Assembly (NCBI GenBank): GCA_007449985.2
Contig: VIIQ02000069.1
Coordinates: 154,001 to 218,000 of the forward strand
DNA: 64,000 bases
Origin: Desmodesmus armatus
Taxonomy: Eukaryota > Chlorophyta > Chlorophyceae > Sphaeropleales > Scenedesmaceae
Reading direction: 5' to 3'
Positions 1 to 11,626 of the stretch are shown here, one piece after another; the first letter of the stretch is position 1; every line of letters begins with the position of its first letter. The notes under the pieces were generated by a model. That model saw only the letters and a list, made by a program, of their open reading frames with translations, made no database searches and was not told the DNA's origin. The translations under genes were made by a program, and so were the position numbers.

Positions 1-1426
1 GATGCCACGCTGCCATGCATGCAACAGCTCACATTCCTGGAGGTGAACATGTTGAGTGTCGATAACCTCTTGCAGCTGGGAGGCCTCACTAACCTGCAAG
101 AGCTGCGCCTGCAGGCTGGTGACACTGCTGTTGGCCCCAGCAGTGTCCCTGGTTTGGTGTTTCCCACTTCCCTCAAAATGCTGGTGCTGTTGTCACCAGT
201 GGAGGCAGGGCTACTGTCCCTGGTTCCCACAAAGTTGCGAAACCTCAGGGTTCAGTGTGCTGTCGAGGGTCCTGCTGAGGGGCCTGGTTCTTTTCTGTCC
301 TGCTTGGCTGGGCTGCAGCACCTGACTGAGCTAGCGCTTTGGCCTGGTGGCGACGTACCTGATCCATACGGTGCGCTCTTGCCGCTTGCTAGTCCTGTGT
401 ACTCGGCTCTCACGGCAAGCAGCAACCTGGTGTATTTTGAGATCTGCCCTACAGAGTTTCCAGCTGGGGTGTGGCAGTATGTTTTCTCCTCACACAAGTT
501 GCCCCACCTTGTTGGGTTTCAGTTGGAGGATGCATCGGGTGAGGATGTGCCCTGTCCTACATGGGGCCCAGCAGACATATCTAGCCTTGTCAGCTGCTGC
601 CACGATTTGTATTTTGCTAGAGGCCTGTCTCTGCAGCCTGGGCTGCATGTCTCTGAGCTGCACAAGCTCACAGCCTTGACGCACTTGGCTGTGACAATGG
701 CCGGCTTTGACTCGTTTGAGGATTCTGTCGTGGGTTTGGCCGCTGTGACTCAACTAGAGAACTTGCAAATCACTGAAGTCAGTGCTGCCTTCAAGCTTGC
801 TCACTTGCTGCCGCTGACAAGCCTCAAAGCTTTGCATTCTGTTACGGTTGACGGCGACATGTGGGACCTGAGACTCTCAGTGCACAGACGGGTGAGTGGG
901 AAGGGGACCAATCCTTGCGGTGCTGTCACATGAGGTCACTGACTGTTATGCACATGTGACGTAATGCTGTTGGCGCATTGCCCCACAACAGAACCATCAA
1001 CGTGATACGATATGATAGGCTGGTGTCAGCTGTGGCAATGGCCAGTGCATCCGGTCAGCTGCTTCAGTGTGGCACGTGCTGAATGTCTACTGTTGCCGGT
1101 GCTGACAACAATCCTTGCTCATGCTGCAGGTTGATTCGTCCCCTGATGTGTGGCTGCAGCTACTGGAGCAATGTGCTGCAGACCCCGCCTGCCAGCCCAT
1201 AGCTCTGCGCTGCCTGGCACAGCAGCTATCTGGACAAAGGGCTCTGACCACTGAGCTGCAACAGCAGGTGTCAGACCAGCAGCAGCGCATGTTGGAGCAA
1301 GAGCAGTGGGCGGCACTGCAAGAAGAGCGGGTGGCTGCGCAGCAGCAGCAGATGGCTAGCTTGCAGGGGCAGCTACAGGATCTTCAAGCAGCGATGCAGC
1401 AGCTGCTGTCATCCCAGCAGCGCTGA
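1..1426 (+). CDS. F-box/LRR-coiled-coil family protein, 5'-truncated by window edge
   Basis: Two exons: 1-891 (frame open from base 1) and 1130-1426, intron 892-1129 with GT-AG ends and phase 0. The visible part of exon 1 holds irregular leucine-rich repeats such as 'LTNLQELRLQ' and the family block 'VPGLVFPTSLKMLVLLSPVE'. Exon 2 begins 'VDSSPDVWLQLLEQCAADPA' and becomes a Gln-rich coiled coil ('QQQVSDQQQRMLEQEQ'), ending at TGA. The N-terminal F-box seen in the paralogues downstream should lie upstream of the window. F-box proteins usually recruit substrates to SCF ubiquitin ligases through a protein-binding domain such as LRRs; no substrate can be inferred. The exon structure matches the copies at 8.4, 22.7 and 26.3 kb. 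Confidence 0.7.
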
Positions 1427-2810
1427 ACTCACCCGCGGCTGCTAACCATCTGGCTTGATGTGCCACATGGCATGGATGCTGGTGTGTGTGCGTTGTGGAC
1501 ACCTTGAGGGGCTTATGCTTTCACATGCCTCTTGAACCCTGTGGTGGTCTTTGTGATGGGCATTCAAACCTTCATGAGCCTTGTGCACACTGGCAGCTGT
1601 GCCTGAGCGTCGGTGTATCACAGTGAACTTTTCCCTTGTGGTTTTGTGACCCTGAATGTGTGTTGGCTTGGACGGCGCGTGCATGTGGGGCGGGAAAAGT
1701 CGCTAGCTGGTGGTGCTCAAGTCTCTAGGCAAGGATGCTGGCCGGGGATGCAGCTTGCCAAAGAATGTGGAGCCCCTGCACTGTGGGCATGTGCATGCTC
1801 GTATGTGGCTGCCGCTGCCAAATTTGGCCCTTACAATTTTTCTTGCAATGCGTGTGTCGGCAGCAAACAACCCAACACCAAAACCCTGCGCTGTACAGCT
1901 GCAGGCTGGTCGCACTATCGTGCTGCTTGCTGTACTTGTATTTGCTTGAATAGTGTTTACAATGCACAGAGTGCATGTGTCAAGTGTGTTGCATATGTTT
2001 GTTGAGTTCATTTATGTGTCTCCTACCAATTGCGCCCACCAGTGGCTGCTGGCAATGCTGCTTGGTGTTAAGTGCCGCCCGGTGTCCCGCACCTGTAGGG
2101 AAGATGCTGCTGCAAGTGGTGTAGGCGGGCTATGCTGGTGGCTATGTCACTTCTGGCAGCCACTGTCGTCAAGCTTGGGTCTCTTGGTATGGCTGGCAGT
2201 GCTGGCTCATTGTTGGTGGCCTTGGCTTGGTTGCTGCGTCCAGCTCAGGGGCTCGCAGCATTGATCAGCTTCTGCTGTCGCTCCCATATGTGCTGTGTGC
2301 CTTTGTGCCTGGTGATGGGTGTCTGGGGGTGTTCTAGGACCATCAAGTGCAGTAGGCAAGTGCAAATATGATGACTTCATCAATCAGTCCTGAGTTGCAG
2401 GACAGGTGCGGTCTGCACGGCCCGTGCACAGCCCACACCACACACTGTACCACCATCATGATGACCGTTCAGTACCACCATCAGCTACAATTGCAGCTAC
2501 CTGACCTATAGGATAGCTATCATCGCATGGAAATCCTTACTTGAGCGTGGCATGCCCTAAGATCACGTTTTTATAAATTGCCAGTGGATCACATCACACC
2601 TGTTGTGTCACCCTGCACCTGCTCAGCAGCTTCACAGCTAGGTCCTAGGTCTTAAAGTAATCATGTTGACCCTTTCTGTTCTTCACAATTGCAATGTTTA
2701 AAAACAGTATCGGCAACCTGATGTTGCTGTGCTAGGGTGTTTTCGTTGTTCAGATCACAGATCACCTTTGTCTATTACGACCCAGTCGAGCAGTATCGCA
2801 CAGCCTTGTC
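1427..2810. other. Gene-free spacer between family copies
   Basis: No frame here resembles the neighbouring genes or a known domain. It should hold the 3' UTR of the first gene and the promoter of the next, but I see no clear TATA element or TGTAA polyadenylation signal. Confidence 0.5.
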
Positions 2811-4457
2811 ATGTCAAGTCTCACGTCTCTACCAGACGATTTTCTGAAGCTCGTGCTGCAGCATGTGCCAGCCAGCGAGAGACTGGCCAGCTGCTGCTTA
2901 GTAAGCAAGCGGATTTATGCTGCAGCAGTGGCTGCTACAGATGAAGCAGTAGTGGACAGCAGGTTATCTTGCCTGGTGCACCTCCAGCACGTGGAGTTGT
3001 CCGAGGGCTGCTCAGTAGTTGATGCCTTGCTGCCATGCTTGCAGCAGCTCACATACCTCAAGTTTCGAAACTGGTCTGTTGATAGTCTGTTGCAACTGGT
3101 GTACCTTACCAGTCTGCAAGAGCTGCACTTGTCTGTTTATGACGAATACTCTCCGGACGTCATACCAGTTGGCCCCAACAGTGTGCCTGGTTTGGTGTTG
3201 CCTGCCTCCCTCAAGACGCTGGTGCTGCTGTCACCAGTTGAGGCAGGCATGTTGTCCTTGGTACCCTCAGGGTTGCAGCACTTGAGCATCTGGTGGGCTG
3301 TCGAGGGTCCAGCTGAGGGGCCTGGTTCCTTCTTGTCCTGCATTGCACATCTGCAGGAATTGACACAGCTTCAGTTTCTCACTGGGAAGTGGGAGCGGCC
3401 TTCTGCTGGTCCTGCATACTCGGCCCTGACAGCTAGCAGCAGCCTTGTTGAACTTGATATGACGGACTCATTCTTCCCTCCAGGGATCTGGTCATATGTT
3501 TTCCCTGCTGCGCGCCAACTCCCTCACCTCACTTCCTTCTAGTTGCAAGAGTCGTGTGTGGCAGAGTATATCCCGCATGCAACATGGAGTGCAGCGGACC
3601 TTACCAACCTAGTTAGCTGCTGCCCCAGCTTGTGCAGTGTGGACTCCCTGACCATGCAGTCAGGGCTGCATGTGTCTGAGCTGCACAAGCTCACAGCCTT
3701 GACACGCTTGGGTGTGTTGTACAACAGAGAAAGCCTTGGCAGCTTTGCTGAGTCTGTAGGGGCCCTGGCAGCTGTGACGCAGCTGCAGCGTCTGACACTG
3801 AAGCATGTTGGCCAGCACATCAGCGGTGCCTCTTTGCTGCCCCTCACAAGCCTGACAGCCTTGACAAGACTCTGGGTTGCCTGGTACCCTGAGGTTCAAG
3901 ACTTTAACGATCCTGGGCGTATACTGTTTGAAGACAAAGGGCCACAGGTGAGCCACCACAGCACAGCTCTCGCCTGCCAGCATCAGATCTTTTCCCTTCT
4001 GACTTTGACAGTGACAGCGTAGTCATATTGCAATGGAATAGCACCATTTTTGCAGGCCTTGCATCATGCACTGCTTGTATAAGCCACGGATGCTCCCCCC
4101 CCCCCCCATGATGACTGCTGCTTGACTACTAAGTAGTGTGCAAAGTAGTGTTGCTGGCGGCGCTGACAACCCGTTGTGCCTTGTCTACACTTGCTGCAGG
4201 TCGGCTCCTCTGCCTCTGCTGTGTGGCTGCGATTGCTGCAACACTGTGTGGCAGACCCCGACTGCCAGCCCACAGCCCTGCACCAAGCTGTGCGCATCTT
4301 GGCACAGCAGATGGCTGAGCACAGGGCGCTGAGTGCACAGCAGGCGTCAGACCAGCGAGAGCGGTTGTTGGCGCAGGAGCAGCTGGTGGAAGTGCAGCAG
4401 AAGCAGATAGCTGACTTGCAGCGCCAGCTGCAGGAGCTGCAGTTGCAGCAGCCCTGA
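2811..4457 (+). pseudogene. F-box/LRR-coiled-coil copy with in-frame stop and internal deletion
   Basis: Exon 1 2811-3947, exon 2 4200-4457, intron 3948-4199, phase 0. It starts with a good F-box ('LTSLPDDFLKLVLQHVP'). The roughly 100 residues that follow the F-box in paralogues are missing: the F-box tail 'AATD' runs straight into 'SRLSCLVHLQHV'. A TAG stop at 3540-3542 interrupts the LRR region after 'LPHLTSF', and the same frame then continues with family sequence ('NLVSCCPSLCSVDSLTMQSG') to a good donor. At this position the first copy reads CAG, so a C-to-T change explains the stop. Exon 2 ('VGSSASAVWLRLLQHCVADP') is intact. Most likely a pseudogene or a truncated protein of about 243 aa; a base-call error is possible. 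Confidence 0.65.
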
Positions 4458-5995
4458 TAGCACTGAATGCATGTGAGGGCAAACTTTGCGGCACGCCCTC
4501 ATGGCTGCTTGGCTGGGGTTGGTTGGTGATGTTACAAGCACGGGGATGCAGCTTGCTATGGTGTCCAGCAGTAGCAGCCCTGTGGTTTGCAGGCAGGTGT
4601 GTGGTCTGTGTTGTGTATCTGCATGTGCCAATGTTTGGGCCCAAGCAGGGTGCAGTCTCACGGCTTACATCCGTACTGGCCCAGGCCTATGCGGCATGCA
4701 TGGTGTGTGGCATCCTGTGTTGTTGCGGCTGCTGCACATGATGTTTGTTACTATTCATCATGGTCTGGTGGCTGTATGGTGCTGCCACGGGTGGTGGTGG
4801 CACTGCTGCCTGGTGGCCTTGACCTGGTCGTTGCAGCCCTGTCAATCTGAGCTTCTGTTGGTTTTGCATTCTCCCTTGTGCATTCTCCCACTTGGTGCTG
4901 AGTGGCAGTCATCACCCAAACCTGGGTGTACCATCTAAGTCTGTGAGTTTGGCCTGGAGCAGCATTCCGTGCCTGCTGTCATTGGCCAACCTGTCACACA
5001 TGGTGGAGATGCAAGTTGTTAAAAGTGGACGAATCTGCTTTGTCAGGACGTATGTGCATTGCTATGGGTGCTGTTGTGCGTGACAACGATACCCACAAGA
5101 GCCGGCAAGAGGACTGTCGCTGAGAGAATATGCCCAGCCTACTGCTGTTTTGGCCCCAATGGTTGATACCAGCCCCGGCAGTGACGTGCATTATCAGCCC
5201 CCCTTAGGCCCCCTTGTTCAACCTACATGCAGTACAGCTGATGCAGATCCAGTTGCAGTACAACTGATGTAGCGCCATGCTACACAATGTCCACCACACC
5301 TGATTTCAGTGCCAGCAGCCCCGTGACAGTCACTCTTCCCAGATGCGTCACGTAGAATCTCGCTACACAAGATCAATGCAAAGACCAAGTATGCATCGCA
5401 GGAGAACTGTCCAGGTCACAGCTGCATAACTAGCCACTGCCCTAGAATCAGTGGCAACATTTCATACTAATGTGCTCACAGCAATGACCTCAACCACTTA
5501 CTGTTACCAACTCATCCACATATGCAAAACCAAACAGCCAATGTACTGCCAACAAACTGCATGCATCCAGCCCTTCTCACCACAGTATCCAGATTGTAGA
5601 CACTTTAAAAAGTTTGCCACCCAATAAGGCTGAGGATCAGCCCAGCAGCATTGACAGAAAGTGGTGCTGCTTGCAGGTAATCCTGTTAGGCTTGATGGGG
5701 CTGCTGGACTCACAGCTTTGGACTGGACGCCTTCTATTGTACTGTGAGGTTGCTTTGTTAGGCTTTTGTTGCCTGGGGTGGCGGTGGGGGACCCCAGTGC
5801 TAGCTACATTGTGTTACCATCTTGTGTGTTACCAGTGTCTCCACAGGAAATCACGCTACCTCCCCGGTTCCGGGCACTATCTTACTTATTGACAGAAACG
5901 CCAGCTGCAGTCCCCAGAAGCAAGTCGTGCTAGGAGACTCGATTAAGCCCAAACAAGGGTATTTCCCCACATACTGTACATAACACGTCAGTCCC
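4458..5995. other. Spacer between converging genes
   Basis: Lies between two convergent genes and holds both 3' flanks. No coding frame with family or domain similarity was found on either strand. A few short direct repeats of GATGCAG/ACTGATG type near 5240-5270 are the only structure noticed. Confidence 0.5.
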
Positions 5996-8130
5996 TCACT
6001 GCTTGAGGTGCTGCAGCACCTGCTGCAGCTGCTGCTGTAAGCCAGCAATCTGCGCAGCCTGCTGCGTTGCAACCTGCTGCTGTGCTGACAGATGCTGCTG
6101 CAGCACCATGGCCTGCTGTTGATGTGTGCTGACCTGCCACTGCAAGCCGGCGATCTGCTGATGCTGTTGGACAACGTGTTGCTCGTGCACCCACGCTCGC
6201 TGCTGCTGCGCTGCTGTCAGCGCCCTCTGCTCCGCCAGCTGCTGTGCTAGGCTGCGAAGGACAGTAGGCTGGCAGTCGGAGTCTGCAGCACAGTGCTCCA
6301 GCAGCTGCAGCCACACATCAGAGGCAGAGCCAGCCTGCAGCACAAGCAGATACAGAAGGAGCATGGGTTGGTGTTGCAGCGTGTGGCCCAGGAACAACCC
6401 ACAGGCTTGTTCGTACGCACCCACAGTGCTGCATTTCCATGCACTGGATGCATCCTCAGCACAGCATAAGCAGCCACCAGCTCGCCTAGACTCAGCTTTA
6501 CAGCAGCATTGCTAGACCACCGGCTCGGCCTATCAACTACATGCAGTTGCGTGGGGCGCACTGGCTAGCAAACTGCTATTTTCAGCACACAAGTGACCAC
6601 AGCAAGTGACACCCGCCCAACGCCCAAGATCAATAGACTTGCTGGCTTGCACAACAACGTGCAAGGCCAAATTACCTGTGAAGTGCTGTTGAGCTCCAGG
6701 TCAAACTCGTTATCAGCATAACCACAGCGGTTCTTGAACGTGAAGTACCCCAAATTTGTCAGTTTGGTGAGCGGCAACAGCGCCGACACTTCCAAGTCAT
6801 AACTGTCCACATCAACACACAGTTGCCACAGCTGTGTCATAGCAGAGAGCCCCTTGAAAGACTCCTCAACAGCAGCCAAGTCATCTCGGTCAAAGTATGC
6901 GTCCAACTGCTGCAACGCTGGGAGCTTGTGCAGCTCAGACACGTGGAGGCCGGGCTGCATAGACAGGCCCCAAACCTCACGCAAGCTAGGGCAGCAGCTG
7001 ACAAGGCAGGACAGGTCAACTGCACCCCATGACGGCTTGGGCAAAGCAGCAACAGGATCCTCTTCATCCTCACCTACCAACCTCAAACATGTGAGGTGCG
7101 GCAGTTTGTGTGCAGCAGCAAACATACGCGACCACATCCGATCTGGGCAGTCGATGCCATACAGCTCAAGGTTTACAAGGTTGCTGCTGGCAGTGAGCGC
7201 AGAATATGCAGGGCCAGAAGGGGGCCAGGTCAGGCTGCGATTGATTTCCAGCGACAGCTCAGTGAGATGCTGCAGCCGCGCCATGCCTGACAACAAGGAA
7301 CCAGGCCCCTCAGCGGGACCCGCCACAACACCCCCCACTACCCGCAAATCTTGCAGCCCTGTTGGAACCAGGGACAGCAGCCCTGCCTCCACAGGAGACC
7401 ACAGAACAAGCGTCTGAAGGGACGCAGGAAACACCAAACCAGGGACAGTGCTGGCACCAACAGCGCTGTTGCCTGCGTACTGCATAGTGAGATGCTTCAG
7501 ACTGGTGAGCTGCTGCAACTGCAGGAGGTTTTGATCATTCAAGCCATGCACATCGAGGTGTGTGAGGTGCTCCAAGCGCGGCAAAGTGACGTCAGACAAA
7601 CCACCAATCATGTAATTAGTTGTGAAGCCAGCGGCATGCTTCCTGCCACGCACCACCAAGTGCTGCAGGTGCACCAGGGATGACAGGCAGTCAACTACAA
7701 CACCTTCAGGGACATCAATCATGCTGCAGCACCACAGATCCAGGCAAGTCAGCTTGGTGCACCCCTGAATCACACCTTGCTGGCCGTCTGCTGCTCCCAG
7801 CTGCACACTGCAGTGGTACAGTCGCAGCTCCAGAAGCTCCTTGCATGGCAGCTGCTTGAGTGGCAATCTGTCGGTCTGGTTCATTACTACCAAGCTGGTC
7901 AAGTGCTGGCCGTACAGGGAGATCCACTGTGTAACAGGCTCGGTTTGCCACTGAATCTCTTGAGTAGGTGACTTCCAAACATAGCCAAATTGCAGGGCAT
8001 CTGTTGCTGCAACGGCTGCACGATGGAGTCTCCTGCTGACAAGACAGCAGCATGTGAGACGGTCTTTGAGCGGCACATGCTGCATCACGAGCTTGAGAAG
8101 GTCATCTGTCAGGGTGGTGAGGCTTGACAT
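5996..8130 (-). CDS. F-box/LRR-coiled-coil family protein (minus strand)
   Basis: Minus-strand gene, exon 1 6676-8130 and exon 2 5996-6334, intron 6335-6675 with GT-AG ends, phase 0; predicted 597 aa. The start at 8130 is chosen because 'MSSLTTLTDDLLKLVMQHVP' aligns with the starts of the paralogues; the frame is open 38 codons further upstream. F-box at about residues 3-45, then LRRs, then a coiled coil with 'HVVQQHQQIAGLQWQVS' and 'QQAAQIAGLQQQLQQVLQHL'. It is the closest relative of the 22.7 kb copy: both carry 'DALQFGY/AALQFGY' followed by 'QWQTE' after the F-box. It is transcribed divergently from the 8432 gene with only about 300 bp between start codons. A role as an SCF adaptor is inferred from the domain only. 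Confidence 0.75.
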
Positions 8131-8431
8131 GGCGCTGATCTGAACAGGCAAGAGCTGATCTGAACAGGCAAAATCAAGACAAGTGCACTTCTGTGTCACG
8201 GGGATACTGCCGGGAATACCCTCAAAGATCAACCTCTGCAGCATCTGAGGTTCACCATTTCAAACTCATCATTTGGCCTTGAGTTCCCGGTATGCTCTCT
8301 GATCTCTTGTAAATTCAAAAGTCATATGTATTGTTCAGCAGGGAACACTGCTCCAAGTTCATTCTAGTGCAGTCAGATCACCGGTCTCGCTCGAGATTTG
8401 GTGGACGGATTCCTGGTTCCAATCCATCGCC
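8131..8431. promoter_or_regulatory. Divergent intergenic region, probable shared promoter
   Basis: The two family genes at 8130 (minus) and 8432 (plus) start only 301 bp apart and face away from each other, so both promoters must overlap here. No canonical TATA box was recognised. The bidirectional role is inferred from layout. Confidence 0.45.
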
Positions 8432-10411
8432 ATGTCTAGTCTGTCATCTCTCCCAGATGAGGTCCTCAAGCTGTTGATGCAGCATGTTCCACTCAAGGAC
8501 AGGCTGACTAGCGGCTGCCTGGTCAACAGGAGGCTGCATGCAGCAGCAATAGCAGCAACCGAGTGCTTGGAGCTCCTCCCGATTGCTTCGCAGGACAGAA
8601 CCTCTCGTGAATATGAAGACTGCTCAGTGGAGTGGCTGTCACACTACGGGCAGCACCTGACAAGCCTCAAGCTGGTGCGCTTTGTAAGGCCACTGCAACA
8701 GCTGCCCTGCCCCAACCTAGCCGAGCTTGAGCTGTGTGGCTGCAGCGTGCAGCTGGGAGCAGCAGACGGGCAGCCAGGTGTGATCCAGGACTGCACCAAG
8801 CTTACCCGCTTGCAGCTGCTTAATAAATGTGAGATCGTGGATGCTGTTGAAGGCAACCCGCTTGAAGGAGGCCTGTCATGTCTTGTGCACCTGCAGCAGC
8901 TGATTGTGGGTCCCCGTGATGGCATGACTTATGATGGTGTATCTCATGCCACGCTGCCACGCTTGGGGAACCTCACACACCTGTGTTTTGACAACTTGAG
9001 TACCGCAAACCTCTTGCAGCTAAGTCACCTTACAAGTCTTCAAGAGCTGCGATTGTCGGCGGATGTGGATGTCGGTGTGGTAGGCCCTAGCAATGTCCCT
9101 GGTTTGGTGCTTCCTGGCTCCCTTACGTCTCTTTGGCTGAATCAGCAATGTGAGGCGGCATTACTGTCCCTGGTCCCAACAGGGCTGCAGAAGTTAATTG
9201 TGGAGTGTGTTGTAGAGGGTCCTGCTGAGGGGCCTGGTTCCTTCCTGTCCTGCATGGCCCGGCTGCAGCACTTGACTGAGCTGTTACTGACGGAGTGCGA
9301 GGATCTGGCAATGCCTCCTGCTAGCCCTGCCTACTCTGCTCTCACAGCCAGCAGCAAGCTGGTAGCACTTGACTTGTCTGGTATCCTCTTCCCGCTGGGA
9401 GTTTGGCCACACATCTTTTCTGCAACTCGCCGTTTGCCACACCTCACTTCATTGACTACGGGAGTTGCTGTGGACGAGTTTCGCACAGTATCAATGGGTG
9501 CAGCAGACTTCTCCAGCCTTGTCAGCTGCTGCCCCGGCTTGTGTTGCATTGACCATTTGTTTCTGCAGCCCGGGCTGCATGTGTCTGAGCTGCACAAGCT
9601 CTCAGCCTTGACGCAGTTGTATTTGCGTTACAACTCAGACGTCTCTGTCAGCTGTGAGGAGAGTATGAGGGGCCTGGCCGCGGTGACACAACTCCGGCAT
9701 TTGAATCTGTTTCAGTGGATTCCCAGCTTCAAGATTGTTTCTCTGCTGCCGCTGACAAGCCTCACAGCATTGACCAAACTGGACTTCGATTGGCGCTCTG
9801 CTGACCCTTCCGGCAGGGTTTCGATGAATCTGCAGGTAAGTAAGTCACTGAGTCAAGTAGAAGTGCACAAAGCCTGACAACCTCATGGTGTTCTTGGGGT
9901 GGTGTTGCATGCTGGTCATCCCATTATTGTCGAGTCAGCATGTGCCGGGGATTTGTCAGCATGTCAATTGTACTTGAAGAGCTTGCAGGATGGTACACAG
10001 CAGGACGAGCATACAGTCAAGCGACCCTCGTCGCATGCCAGGCTGCCAGCCGTCACTGTGGTCAAACTGACTTAGGTACTGCTCTGGCCACATGGTGTGT
10101 CATGACACTGGGCAGTTTTGCTAGTTTTCTAACAGTATCATCACCTTGTGCTGCTTGTGCTGCAGGCCGGCTCTGCCCCCGATGTGTGGCTGCAGCTGCT
10201 GGAGCGCTGTGCTGCAGACCCTGACAGCCAGCCCACTGTCCTGCGCAGCCTGGCACAGCAGCTGGCGGAGCAAAGGGCGCTGACTGCACAGCAAGCATCA
10301 AACCAGCAGCAGCGCATGGTGGCGCAGGAGCAGCAGATTGCTGGTTTGCAGGGGCAGCTGCAGCAGCTGCATGCAGCAGTGCAGCAGCTGCTGCACACCC
10401 ACAGGCACTGA
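8432..10411 (+). CDS. F-box/LRR-coiled-coil family protein
   Basis: Best intact representative of the family on the plus strand. Exon 1 8432-9835, exon 2 10166-10411, intron 9836-10165 (CAG|GTAAGT ... CTGCAG|GCC), phase 0, predicted 549 aa. Residues about 3-45 form an F-box ('LSSLPDEVLKLLMQHVP', 'DRLTSGCLVNRRLHAAA'). The middle has LRR-type blocks ('LGNLTHLCFDNLSTANLLQL', 'LTSLQELRLSA') and the conserved 'SLVSCCPGL...LHVSELHKL' segment. Exon 2 gives 'AGSAPDVWLQLLERCAADPD' and a short Gln-rich coiled coil ending 'QLLHTHRH'. The F-box predicts Skp1/cullin binding; the coiled coil could allow dimerisation. Target unknown. Confidence 0.78.
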
Positions 10412-11626
10412 AGTCGTGTTTGGGTTGGGTTGACTCAGCAGCAAGTTGCTGCCTTTGACTTGATTGCTGATCAGGGTTTTGGACAGCTGGTGTGGTTGTT
10501 GTTGTTGTGTTTGTTCACAAGCAACCTTACTGGCACTTTCTAGCGCATGGTCACTGCAGCCTGCTACAGCACCCAGCAGCAACAGTATCGCACTGTGCCA
10601 GGCTTTGGGGGATGGTTTGGTGTGTGCTGCAGGCATCGTCCTGCACACACGGCCAGGATAGTGTCGGCCCTCACTGTGTGGTATAGATGTGAGGGACAGC
10701 TGGAGAATTGCTGCTCTTGCTTGTGGCTTGTGGGTCCAGTGTGGGGTGCAGCCTGATGTCCCTCAGCAGCCGCCTGCCAGACAGCCTGTCTCGATTAGGG
10801 TTGAGGGTTTAGGCTGGGGCGGTAGCATCCTACATAGTTGGATTGCCGTTTGTGCCACCAGTGTTGCCAGTGGGCGCTTGCTGGTCCTGTTTTGGCCTGC
10901 TGCATGCAGCATCGGTGGGGTGTTTTACATGCGGGCCGCCTGACTGTTGTAGAGGAGGCAGGAGGCACAGGCAGAAGGCACTAGACATGTTGCTTGTTTT
11001 GGCCGCCTGTGGTACTGGCAGGCAGTTGGACAGCCTGGCACTGCATGGCCGCCAGGGGGGTGACTGCATGTTCAGTAGGTCTCTGAGAGACCGTAAGATC
11101 CCTTCAGCTGCTTGTTCCTCTTCATTTTTATGAAGGCTTGCTTATGGTTACTTGCACATCAGCAGACCGCTCGGCTGCCAGCCTGAGACTTTGATTTCAG
11201 GAGGGGTTGGCCTGCTTGCATGCACTGCATCTTGTCGTGATAACGCACCACTGTGGACCTTTGTCTTGTTGTTAGCCAGAATCTGCCAGGCAACCTGTAC
11301 ATGTGATGGTGGAGGCCATGTACCAAGTTCCATGCGCATGCACTCAGCTTGCCAGGTTGGCCCGTGGTACTGTGTTTTTGTACGTCTGATATGTCAATCG
11401 AGAGATGCAAATGCACAAGCTCGTGAGTGGGCTTTCGTTGTGTGTGCCGGACACCTGTGTTGTGCCGTTCCATTCTGGGACCTAGTCACTGACAAGGAAC
11501 CGAAGAAAAAGCCTCATCCATTGCAACCATTGACGTTTGGCTATCAATCACCCTCCGTGTGTCAGTTGCTGCTATCGTCGCTGACAGCCCTCTACCTGTT
11601 TCTGAGATCTGGTTCCGATACTCGCC
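10412..11626. other. Gene-free spacer
   Basis: No frame with family similarity or a recognisable domain on either strand. Contains the 3' flank of the preceding gene and the promoter of the next. Confidence 0.5.
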
